DNA of 64,000 nt, taken from Bacteroidia bacterium (lineage in GTDB: Bacteria; Bacteroidota; Bacteroidia; J057; JADKCL01). Below the pieces are notes generated by a model that did no database searches, was not told the origin of the DNA, and saw nothing but the letters and a program-made list of their open reading frames with translations. This document shows positions 29,140-37,266 of this stretch, piece after piece; the stretch's first letter is position 1; every line of letters begins with the position of its first letter. The stretch is taken from NCBI GenBank assembly GCA_020635905.1, contig JACJYV010000001.1, forward strand, positions 806,001 to 870,000. The letters run 5' to 3'. The position numbers and the translations under genes were made by a program.

Positions 29140-30153
29140 ATGTTTTACTGGATTGAAATCCGCGATCTTAGCCCCGAACAATGGGAAAAGTACCACCTGC
29201 TGGCCTCGTCTGGCAGGGCTGGCCCGATCGTGAGTTCGCATCCTCCCCTGGCCGCCGAACTGGAGACCTTCAAAGTGAGGCGTGTCCGCACTTTATATCC
29301 CCTTCAGGGACAGGAATGTCTGTTGTTCAGGGAAGACCAGCCTGAGGCCTGGCTCAGGTGGAACCTGGTTTGCGGCAGGATGTCGTTCAGCCCAGGCGGG
29401 GCGGGTATCCAGGACAGGGAAATTCAGGAAGAATTTGCCCGAAAAATGCAGGAAATCATGGCTGAAAACCTCCAGCCATACGCCTGGCTGGAGGCAGATT
29501 CAGCTACATTGCAATCCCTCGCCCAGGCCGCAGGCGGGGCGGTTTCAGAGCAACTGGTTTACCTGGAACTGGATTTGAATTTGACGAATTGGAGCGCCAT
29601 TGAGTCATGGGTTTCCCAAATCCCCCTTCAAAATCCTGGATTTTACCTCGAATTGCACCTGGATCGCCCTGAATCTATTCTGACAGAATACATTTCCCTC
29701 TACAACCAGCTTTCGCTGGATCGCCCCCGTACGGATCTGGTCGGGCCGCCTTATGCATCCTGGAACAGGAGCGAACTGACCCGGCTTCGCCTGGTGAATC
29801 AGGAAATCGGGCGGGCTACGCTCACCCTCTTGCTTTTCAATCCCGACCGCGAAGCGGTCGGGCTGACCGACCTCAATCTGGATTCAGCCCAGCCCGAAAG
29901 GGCTTATCAGGGCATGACGGGCATATTGCCCGCTTACCGTGGCCGCGGCCTGGGCCGCTGGATGAAGGCCGCAGCTTTGCAAAAGCTGCACGAATTATTT
30001 CCCAAAGTGAGGTTCATTGACGGGGATACCCACCAACTCAACCAGCCCATGCTGAAAATGAACCACGAAATGGGTTACCATGCCGTCAGACAGGGGATTG
30101 AATTTCGTCTGAATCTGAATCCGGGGGTGGTTCGTGCAAACCTTCCAGCGTGA
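29140..30153 (+). CDS. GNAT-family N-acetyltransferase
   Basis: 337 residues, about twice the size of a single GNAT domain. The C-terminal part holds the acetyl-CoA loop (GILPAYRGRGLGRWMKAAAL) and an N/M-rich strand ahead of NHEMGY, as in many GNATs. The N-terminal half may be a second, degenerate GNAT fold, as in double-domain members; I see no second acetyl-CoA loop. The substrate is unknown. Its last 68 bp overlap the 3' end of trmB on the opposite strand. Confidence 0.75.
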   Translation: MFYWIEIRDLSPEQWEKYHLLASSGRAGPIVSSHPPLAAELETFKVRRVRTLYPLQGQECLLFREDQPEAWLRWNLVCGRMSFSPGGAGIQDREIQEEFARKMQEIMAENLQPYAWLEADSATLQSLAQAAGGAVSEQLVYLELDLNLTNWSAIESWVSQIPLQNPGFYLELHLDRPESILTEYISLYNQLSLDRPRTDLVGPPYASWNRSELTRLRLVNQEIGRATLTLLLFNPDREAVGLTDLNLDSAQPERAYQGMTGILPAYRGRGLGRWMKAAALQKLHELFPKVRFIDGDTHQLNQPMLKMNHEMGYHAVRQGIEFRLNLNPGVVRANLPA

Positions 30154-30781
30154 AACGCACATAATTGATCTTCATGCCCATTTTCAGAAAACGCTGCTCA
30201 TAATAGGTTTTGATGCCAGTTTCAGGTGTCAGCAGTTCAGAATGGTGCAAATCGTAGGTGAGATGGTCCAATGTAAGGCCGCAGGCCAGAAAATGTTCCC
30301 TTGACCATTCAAAAAGTTCAAAATTATCCGTTTTGAACTCGATCACGCCGCCGGGCTTCAAAATTTCGGCATACTGGGAAAGGAAACGGTAGTGGGTGAG
30401 GCGGCGGGGCGCCCTTTTGCTTTTGGGATAAGGATCGGGGAAGGTGATCCAGATCCCGTCCACTTCGCCGACGGCGAAGAAATCGGTCAACTGGCCAATG
30501 TCCAGGCGCTGGTAAGCGAGGTTTTTCAGGCCCGCCTCAGCAGCCCTTTGGGCTGCGACCCAGAGGCGGTCGCTTTTCAGGTCCAGACCGATGAAATTGC
30601 GGTCCGGGCAAATTTCGGCCAGCCCAAAACTCAATTCCCCTTTGCCGCAACCCAGTTCCAGAATCAGTGGATAATCATTCCCAAAATACTCCTTCCACTT
30701 CCCCTTCTTCTCATGGTCCTCCTTGAAAGCATTGGGGAAATTCAGAAAATCATCCTTGCGAAAGCTCTTTTTTCTTGCCAC
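30086..30781 (-). CDS. trmB: tRNA (guanine(46)-N7)-methyltransferase
   Basis: 231 residues. It is a Rossmann methyltransferase with the SAM motif LELGCGKGELS (about residues 40-50), NFIGLDLKSDR for ribose binding, and the TrmB hallmark ITFPDPYPKSKR-RRLT. It methylates G46 in the variable loop of tRNAs with S-adenosylmethionine. Its 3' end overlaps the convergent GNAT gene by 68 bp. The promoter side abuts the 107-bp repeat array. Confidence 0.93.
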   Translation of the reverse strand: MARKKSFRKDDFLNFPNAFKEDHEKKGKWKEYFGNDYPLILELGCGKGELSFGLAEICPDRNFIGLDLKSDRLWVAAQRAAEAGLKNLAYQRLDIGQLTDFFAVGEVDGIWITFPDPYPKSKRAPRRLTHYRFLSQYAEILKPGGVIEFKTDNFELFEWSREHFLACGLTLDHLTYDLHHSELLTPETGIKTYYEQRFLKMGMKINYVRFTLEGLHEPPPDSDSDEIQSPV

Positions 30782-30795
30782 GGCAAATTTTTGGG

Positions 30796-30803
30796 CAAAT
30801 ATA
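30796..30803 (-). promoter_or_regulatory. Putative -7 box for trmB
   Basis: TATATTTG on the minus strand, 14 bp before the trmB start and about 70 bp from the first repeat unit of the neighbouring array. Confidence 0.4.
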
Positions 30804-30873
30804 AAGGAAAAGCGCCACTGCCAACAAGCAAAAAGAAAATTTGGAGAATCAGGTTCAACCTTCTGTTTTACAA

Positions 30874-31920
30874 TTATCTTATTTGATTCTTATTTGACAA
30901 AACCATTCGTTTTCACCCAAAATCTGCCCCAAAAGCCATTTCCTAATTTGATGGCTGTTTGATCAGCTCCTTGCGTCCCCCAATCTTATTTGATTGACAT
31001 TTGACAAAACCATTCATTTTCACCCAAAATCTGCCCTAAAAGCCATTTCCTTATTTGATGGCTGCTTGATCAACTCCTTGTGTCCCCAAATCTTATTTGA
31101 TTGACATTTGACAAAACCGACCTTTTTCACCCAAAATCTGCCCCAAAAGCCATTTACTTATTTGATGGCTGTTTGATTAACTCCTTGCGTCCCCAAATCT
31201 TATTTGATAGACATTTGACAAAACCGACCTTTTTCACCCAAAATCTGCCCTAATAGCCATTCACTAATTTGATGGCTGTTTGATCAACTACTTGCGTCTC
31301 CAAACCTTATTTGATTGACATTTGATAAAACCGACCTTTTTCACCCAAAATCTGCCCTAATAGCCATTCACTAATTTGATGGCTGTTTGATCAACTCCTT
31401 GTGTCCCCAAATCTTATTTGATTGACATTTGACAAAACCGACCTTTTTCACCCAAAATCTGCCCCAAAAGCCATTTACTTATTTGATGGCTGTTTGATTA
31501 ACTCCTTGCGTCCCCAAATCTTATTTGATAGACATTTGACAAAACCGACCTTTTTCACCCAAAATCTGCCCTAATAGCCATTCACTAATTTGATGGCTGT
31601 TTGATCAACTACTTGCGTCTCCAAACCTTATTTGATTGGCATTTGATAAAACCGACCTTTTTCACCCAAAATCTGCACTAAAAGCCATTCACTTATTTGA
31701 TGGCTGTTTGATTAACTCCTTGCGTCCCCAAATCTTATTTGATTGGCATTTGATAAAACCGACCTTTTTTACCCAAAATCTGCCCCAAGAGCCATTTCCT
31801 AATTTGATGGCTGTTTGATTGATGCTCAACTTCCCTGAATCTTATTTGATAATCAATTGACAAATCCACCCGTTTTTCACCAAAATCTACCTCAAAACCC
31901 ATTCCCTAATTTGATGCTTA
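30874..31920 (+). repeat. 107-bp tandem repeat array, left arm (about 10 units)
   Basis: The marker (a)caaaacc, or its variant ataaaacc, falls at 30897, 31004, 31111, 31218, 31325, 31432, 31539, 31646, 31753 and 31860: exactly 107 bp each time with no indel. Each unit contains TTTGAT-N5-TTTGAY, then 65 bp further on a second TTTGAT-N5-TTTGAT, with half-sites 11 bp apart. A three-unit block is duplicated: 31081-31321 and 31402-31642 agree almost base for base (offset 321). The last unit carries a variant (ctcaacttccctgaatc) also found at the end of the right arm. Confidence 0.95.
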
Positions 31921-31972
31921 TTTGTATATTGAACCCCATTTCCTAATCCAATACCTTCCATTCCCCTGCCAA

Positions 31973-33424
31973 ATGAACGAAAAGGATCTTCGACAAATTC
32001 TCAAAGAACTGGCCCGCCAGCCCCATGAGTCAGAGTGGCTGGAATTCAAGCAAAACTTCCACTCGCCTGAAGAGATTGGAGAAAGAATCTCTGCATTGGC
32101 CAATGGAGCCTGCCTGAGCAACAAAACCCATGGCTTTCTCATTTTTGGAATCGAGGACGGCAGCCATAAAATCACGGGCACGACATTCCAGGCAAAATCA
32201 GCAAAAAAGGGAAAAGAGGAACTCGAAAACTGGCTCCTCCAAAGGCTGGACCCAAGGATCGATTTCAAAACCTATGAATTTTTCTATTCCAAAAATGTGC
32301 GCATCAGTATGTATGCAATTCCTGCGGCAACCAATCGCCCGGTCAAATTTGCTCATCATGCATTCATCAGAATTGGGAGCTACACCCGCTCTCTCAAAGA
32401 CTTTCCTGAAAAAGAAGCAAAAATCTGGGCGAAAGGTAATTACGTCAAATTTGAAAAGAAAATTGCTGCCACCAGCCTAAGCCCTCAAAATGTAGTCTCC
32501 CTCCTCGACACCCAAAGCTATTTCGACCTCATCAAACTCCCCTATCCCTCCTCCAGGGCCGGGGTCATAGAAAAATTCCTTTCAGAATCCCTGATCGAAA
32601 AACAAAACACCAAATACTCCATAACCAATCTTGGAGCCATCCTGCTCGCAAAGAATCTGGAAGATTTTCCTGATATAAGCCGAAAATCTATCCGCGTAAT
32701 AGTGTATCAGGGCAAAACCAAAATAAAAACCATCAGAGAATTTTCTGGCAAAAAAGGCTACGTTGCCGGATACCACGAACTGATCGAATGGATCAACAGC
32801 CAGGTACCTGCAAACGAAGAAATCGAAAAATCATTCCGGCAAGACAAGAGAATGTATCCCGAAATTGCCATCCGGGAGCTTCTGTCCAATGCGATCATCC
32901 ACCAGGATTTCGAAGAAAAAGGCCCGCCCATGGTCGAAATATTTTCAGACAGAATAGAAATCTGCAACCCGGGGCTCCCCCTGATCACCCCCGAAAGATT
33001 CATCGACGAGTACCAATCACGCAACGATAACCTGGCAGATTTGATGCGGCGGCTGGGTATCTGCGAAGAAAAAGGAAGCGGCATTGATAAAGTCATTTTC
33101 TACAATGAGCTTTTCCAATTGCCTGCAATCGAAATCCAACTCCAGGAAAAACACACAAAGGTCATCATATATGCCTACAAAACCCTGAACCAAATGGATA
33201 AAAAAGACAAAATCAGGGCCTGTTACCAACATTGCTGCCTGAAATACGTCTCCAACGACAAAATGACCAACCAAACCCTGAGAGACAGATTCCAGATCGA
33301 AGCCAAAAACGCCGCCATTGCGTCCAGAATTATCAAAGAAACCCTCAATGCCTCACTGATCAAAGAGGAAGATCCTGCCAGCAACTCCAGAAAATACAAA
33401 AAATATATCCCCTTCTGGGCGTGA
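31973..33424 (+). CDS. AlbA_2 (Schlafen-type) / HATPase_c_4 putative DNA-binding ATPase
   Basis: 483 residues from ATG 31973. About residues 5-125 form an AlbA_2/Schlafen AAA_4 domain (ESEWLEFKQNF, HGFLIFGIEDG, AFIRIGSYT). About 280-375 is a GHKL-type ATPase segment (IAIRELLSNAIIHQDFEE with the Asn of the N-box, then VEIFSDRIEICNPG and CEEKGSGIDK). The C-terminal 80 residues look like a winged helix. This is the COG2865 architecture, usually called a transcriptional regulator but found in several defence and regulatory settings. Codon use is more AT-rich than neighbouring metK. The gene sits alone between two arms of a 107-bp repeat array, which makes the repeats a plausible binding site for its product (inference). 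Confidence 0.8.
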   Translation: MNEKDLRQILKELARQPHESEWLEFKQNFHSPEEIGERISALANGACLSNKTHGFLIFGIEDGSHKITGTTFQAKSAKKGKEELENWLLQRLDPRIDFKTYEFFYSKNVRISMYAIPAATNRPVKFAHHAFIRIGSYTRSLKDFPEKEAKIWAKGNYVKFEKKIAATSLSPQNVVSLLDTQSYFDLIKLPYPSSRAGVIEKFLSESLIEKQNTKYSITNLGAILLAKNLEDFPDISRKSIRVIVYQGKTKIKTIREFSGKKGYVAGYHELIEWINSQVPANEEIEKSFRQDKRMYPEIAIRELLSNAIIHQDFEEKGPPMVEIFSDRIEICNPGLPLITPERFIDEYQSRNDNLADLMRRLGICEEKGSGIDKVIFYNELFQLPAIEIQLQEKHTKVIIYAYKTLNQMDKKDKIRACYQHCCLKYVSNDKMTNQTLRDRFQIEAKNAAIASRIIKETLNASLIKEEDPASNSRKYKKYIPFWA

Positions 33425-33930
33425 TCTTATTTGATGGCAAATTGACAAAAACCCTGATTTATGCCTGAAATCTACCTCAAATTCAATTTCCTAATTTGAT
33501 GGCTGTTTGATCAGTTCCTTGCTTCCCCAAATCTTATTTGATAAACATTTGATAAAACCGACCTTTTTCACCGAAAATCTGCCCCAAAAGCCATTTCTTA
33601 ATTTGATGGCAGTTTGATCAGCTCCTTGCTTCCCCAAATCTTATTTGATAGACATTTGACGAAACCGACCATTTTCACCCAAAATCTGCCCCAAAAGCCA
33701 TTTCCTGATTTGATGGCTGTTTGATCAGCTCCTTGCTTCCCCAATTCTTATTTGATTGACATTTGATAAAACCGACCTTTTTCACCCAAAACCTGCCCTA
33801 ATAGCCATTCACTAATTTGATGGCTGTTTGATTTATGCTCAACTTCCCTGAATCTTATTTGATAATCAATTGACAAATCCACCCGTTTTCCACCAAAATC
33901 TGCCCCAAAAGCCATTTACTTATTTGATGA
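33425..33930 (+). repeat. 107-bp tandem repeat array, right arm (about 5 units)
   Basis: Same unit, orientation and period as the left arm: markers at 33445, 33552, 33659, 33766 and 33873. The first unit after the gene is diverged; the last has the same ctcaacttccctgaatc variant as the unit just before the gene. The phase relative to the left arm is broken (1585 bp between the nearest markers, not a multiple of 107). Confidence 0.95.
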
Positions 33931-34039
33931 CCATACAATCATTCCCCTCACACTTACCCACTTCAACCCCCTAAAAATACCACCCAAACACCCAAATCCA
34001 ACGATTTCAGATAGCACTTTTCTTTTCCGGAAATGTCTG

Positions 34040-34047
34040 TATTTTTG
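34040..34047 (+). promoter_or_regulatory. Putative -7 box for metK
   Basis: TATTTTTG, 41 bp upstream of the metK ATG, in the short unique spacer (33931-34088) between the repeat array and metK. No SAM riboswitch-like structure is apparent there. Confidence 0.4.
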
Positions 34048-34088
34048 TAGCCTGTTAATTGATAAAATTCAACTAAGACAATCGATCA

Positions 34089-35393
34089 ATGTCATATTTA
34101 TTTACCTCCGAGTCTGTTTCTGAAGGACATCCCGACAAAGTAGCTGATCAGATTTCCGACGCCATCCTCGACGCCATGCTGCGTCAGGATCCCAATTCCC
34201 GTGTGGCTTGCGAAACCCTGGTTACCACCGGTCAGGTCGTTGTTGCCGGAGAAATCACCACCAAAGCTTACGTTGAAATTTCTGACCTGGTCCGCGAAAC
34301 CATCCAGAAAATCGGCTATACTGAAGCGGAATACCGCTTCGACTCTGAATCCTGCGGCATCCTCGTCGCCCTCCACAGCCAGTCTCCCGACATCGCCATG
34401 GGCGTGGACGAAGGCGGCCAAAAAGAACAGGGAGCCGGCGACCAGGGCATGATGTTTGGCTACGCCACCGCCGAAACCGAAGAGCTCATGCCCATGGCAC
34501 TCGCCTACTCACACCGCCTGCTCAAAGAGCTCGCCAAAATCCGCAAAGAAGAGTCCAACCTCATCCCCTACCTGCGCCCCGACTCCAAATCGCAGGTCAC
34601 CATCGAGTACGACGACCACGGCAAACCCATGCGGGTCCATACCATCGTCGTATCCACCCAGCACGACGAATTCGTCAACGAAACCACCCACCCAAACCTC
34701 TCCCAGGCCGACCGCGACCGCCTCATGCAGGAAAAAATCGCTGCCGACATCAAAGCTCACCTCATTCCGCGCGTCATTCCCGCCGAAATGCTCGTGAACA
34801 CCATCTATCACATCAATCCCACCGGAAAATTCGTGATTGGCGGTCCCCACGGTGACGCCGGCCTTACCGGCCGCAAAATCATCGTGGATACCTACGGTGG
34901 CAAAGGAGCCCACGGAGGCGGCGCCTTCTCAGGCAAAGACTCCTCCAAAGTGGACCGTTCCGCAGCCTACGCCTCCCGTCACATCGCCAAAAACCTGGTG
35001 GCCGCCGGCGTGGCCGACGAAGCCCTCGTACAGGTCGCTTACGCCATTGGCGTGGCCCAGCCCGTATCCATCACCGTCAACACCTACGGCACCGCCCGCG
35101 TCAAAATGAGCGATGCCCAGATCAGCGACAAAGTCAAAGCCCTCTTCGACATGCGCCCCAAAGCCATCGTGGACCGCTTCGGCCTCCGCAACCCCATCTT
35201 CTCTGAAACCGCCGCCTACGGACACATGGGCCGCAAAACCTACGAAAAAGAAGTCGATCTCTTCTACGTGGACATCAAAGAAGAAAACGGCACCAAACAG
35301 GAAATCAGAACCTCCAAAAAGCAAAAAGTTCGCTTCTTTGGCTGGGAACAACTCGACTACGTGGACAAAATCAAAGCCGAATTTGGCCTCTGA
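34089..35393 (+). CDS. metK: S-adenosylmethionine synthetase
   Basis: 434 residues. It makes SAM from methionine and ATP. Family signatures: FTSESVSEGHPDKVADQISDA at the start, GAGDQGMMFGYA, GGPHGDAGLTGRKI and GGGAFSGKDSSKVDRSAAY. It is somewhat longer than the E. coli enzyme (about 384) because of segments near LAKIRKEESN and the C-terminus, usual for Bacteroidota. Codon use is strongly C-rich at third positions, suggesting high expression; this bias also creates long shadow frames. It ends in a strong terminator. Confidence 0.97.
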   Translation: MSYLFTSESVSEGHPDKVADQISDAILDAMLRQDPNSRVACETLVTTGQVVVAGEITTKAYVEISDLVRETIQKIGYTEAEYRFDSESCGILVALHSQSPDIAMGVDEGGQKEQGAGDQGMMFGYATAETEELMPMALAYSHRLLKELAKIRKEESNLIPYLRPDSKSQVTIEYDDHGKPMRVHTIVVSTQHDEFVNETTHPNLSQADRDRLMQEKIAADIKAHLIPRVIPAEMLVNTIYHINPTGKFVIGGPHGDAGLTGRKIIVDTYGGKGAHGGGAFSGKDSSKVDRSAAYASRHIAKNLVAAGVADEALVQVAYAIGVAQPVSITVNTYGTARVKMSDAQISDKVKALFDMRPKAIVDRFGLRNPIFSETAAYGHMGRKTYEKEVDLFYVDIKEENGTKQEIRTSKKQKVRFFGWEQLDYVDKIKAEFGL

Positions 35394-35412
35394 GACAACC
35401 CATAAAAAAGGA

Positions 35413-35439
35413 AGCCGTCCGCAAAGGGCGGCTTTTTTT
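35413..35439 (+). terminator. Intrinsic terminator of metK
   Basis: Stem GCCGTCC/GGGCGGC with a short GCAAA-type loop, then seven T, starting 20 bp after the metK stop. Confidence 0.85.
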
Positions 35440-35673
35440 GTGCCCGAAAGTGGGAGGTTTAGGAAAAATCTCTGACGAAGTTCCTGAAAATCCGCATCGC
35501 GGCCACCCGGGCGGGGGTGCTTCGCGTTGGGTGTCGCACCAGCCTCCCTACGCCACCCTGGCGCAAAGCGCCCCCATCGCCGCAATCCCTCACCCCCCAA
35601 AGACGCACCCCCGCCCATCAAAAAATTAGCCTCGAAGCTCTCGGCCAGAAGCCCGAAGCTTATAACAAATCCC

Positions 35674-35681
35674 TATCTTTG
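35674..35681 (+). promoter_or_regulatory. Putative -7 box for the flavoprotein gene
   Basis: TATCTTTG only 4 bp before the ATG at 35686. It supports that start over the in-frame start 53 codons upstream, and would give a nearly leaderless transcript. The rest of the 35440-35673 spacer is GC-rich without a recognisable gene. Confidence 0.45.
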
Positions 35682-35685
35682 CCCC

Positions 35686-37251
35686 ATGCTCAAAGAAGCT
35701 GACATCAAAGTCCTGCCCGCCCAGCAGGAGGACGCAGTCCTCCACCTCAAACTCATGGCCCGCGCCCTGCGCGTGCCACCTGCCCGCATCCAGGGCCTGC
35801 GGCTCCTGCGCCGCTCCATCGACGCCCGCGGCGGCGAACCCAGGTTTGTGCTTCGTTTCGAAGCCCAACTCGACCAGCCTGCCCCGCCGCCTGCCCCCTT
35901 TACCCCGGCCCTGCAAAATGTCTCTGCAAAGCCATCCGTTTGCATCGTGGGCTTTGGCCCCGCGGGCATGTTTGCCGCCCTGCGCCTCATCGAGCTGGGT
36001 TACAAACCTGTGATCCTGGAGCGCGGCAAAGCCGTGCGCGAACGCCGCCGCGATCTCGCGGCCCTCAACAAAGACGGGATTGTCAATCCCGAAAGTAATT
36101 ATTGCTTTGGCGAAGGCGGCGCAGGCACCTTTTCCGACGGAAAATTGTACACCCGCTCCACCAAGCGGGGCGACGTCCGTTACGTGCTCGATACCCTGGT
36201 TAACCACGGCGCCACCCCCGACATCCTCATCGACGCCCATCCCCACATTGGCACCAACAAATTACCCCAACTCATCCAAAACATCCGCGAAACCATCCTC
36301 GCCTGTGGCGGAGAGATTCATTTTGATACAAAACTCAGCGATTTTTCCCTCAAAGATGGCCGCCTGGCCTCTCTTTCCCTTCAGGATGGCACCCGCCTCG
36401 ACACCCAAACCCTGATCCTGGCCACCGGCCATTCGGCCCGCGACATCTTTACCTTACTCCACCAAAAAGGCCTTTCCCTGGAAGCCAAGCCCTTTGCCCT
36501 GGGCCTGCGCGTGGAGCATCCCCAATCCCTGATCGATAAAATCCAGTGGCATTGCGATCCGCGGCCTGAAGGACTGCCTGCCGCGCCTTACTCCGTGGTG
36601 ACTCAGGTGCGGGCCCGCGGAGTGTACTCCTTTTGCATGTGCCCGGGTGGCATCATCTGCCCCGCCGCCACCGCACCCGACGAAGTCGTGGTCAATGGCT
36701 GGTCGCCCAGCAAGCGCAATTCCCCCTACGCCAATTCTGGCATGGTGGTCGAGGTTACCCTCAACGATCTCCAGCCTTACCATTCCCATGGCCCTTTGGC
36801 AGGAGTAATCATGCAAAAAGAAGTGGAACAAGCCGCTTTCGCGGCGGGTGGAGGTAAGCAGGTAGCCCCTGCCATGCGCCTCCTGGACTTCGTCCAGGGA
36901 AAACCCCGGGCCAAACTCCCCGATTGCTCCTACCTGCCCGGCCTCAATCCTGCTGATCTCAGGGAAGTCCTTCCCCCCGGCATCCACGATCGCCTTCAAC
37001 TCGGCTTTCAGGACTTTGGCAAGCGTATGAAGGGATTTCTAACCAATGATGCCGTGGTGGTGGCGGTCGAATCCCGCACCTCCTCCCCTGTCCGCATTCC
37101 ACGCGACGACCATTCACTCATGCACCCCCAGGCAGCAGGCCTCTTCCCCTGCGGGGAAGGTGCAGGTTACGCAGGCGGCATCATGTCTGCCGCCCTCGAT
37201 GGGGTGCGTTGCGCAGAAGCTTCTGTACAGTTTCTGGTTGGGAAAAGCTGA
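35686..37251 (+). CDS. FAD-dependent dehydrogenase of the COG2509 family
   Basis: 521 residues from ATG 35686. An N-terminal alpha/beta domain of about 75 residues precedes the Rossmann motif (VGFGPAGMFAALRL). CFGEGGAGTFSDGKLYTR and CGEGAGYAGGIMSAALDG near the end match the COG2509 flavoproteins, whose substrate is not established. It is probably cytoplasmic, with no signal peptide. The upstream in-frame extension is GC-rich and Pro/Arg-rich and is not believed coding. It is convergent with the PhoX-like gene 15 bp downstream. Confidence 0.8.
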   Translation: MLKEADIKVLPAQQEDAVLHLKLMARALRVPPARIQGLRLLRRSIDARGGEPRFVLRFEAQLDQPAPPPAPFTPALQNVSAKPSVCIVGFGPAGMFAALRLIELGYKPVILERGKAVRERRRDLAALNKDGIVNPESNYCFGEGGAGTFSDGKLYTRSTKRGDVRYVLDTLVNHGATPDILIDAHPHIGTNKLPQLIQNIRETILACGGEIHFDTKLSDFSLKDGRLASLSLQDGTRLDTQTLILATGHSARDIFTLLHQKGLSLEAKPFALGLRVEHPQSLIDKIQWHCDPRPEGLPAAPYSVVTQVRARGVYSFCMCPGGIICPAATAPDEVVVNGWSPSKRNSPYANSGMVVEVTLNDLQPYHSHGPLAGVIMQKEVEQAAFAAGGGKQVAPAMRLLDFVQGKPRAKLPDCSYLPGLNPADLREVLPPGIHDRLQLGFQDFGKRMKGFLTNDAVVVAVESRTSSPVRIPRDDHSLMHPQAAGLFPCGEGAGYAGGIMSAALDGVRCAEASVQFLVGKS

Positions 37252-37266
37252 AAATCAGACCGGGAA

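Noticed and set aside
30874..33930. CRISPR array
   Set aside because: The whole 107-bp unit is conserved; there are no short repeats with unique spacers and no cas genes nearby.
34929..35621. 230-codon minus-strand ORF across the metK end
   Set aside because: Shadow of metK's C-rich third positions; it runs through the metK terminator.
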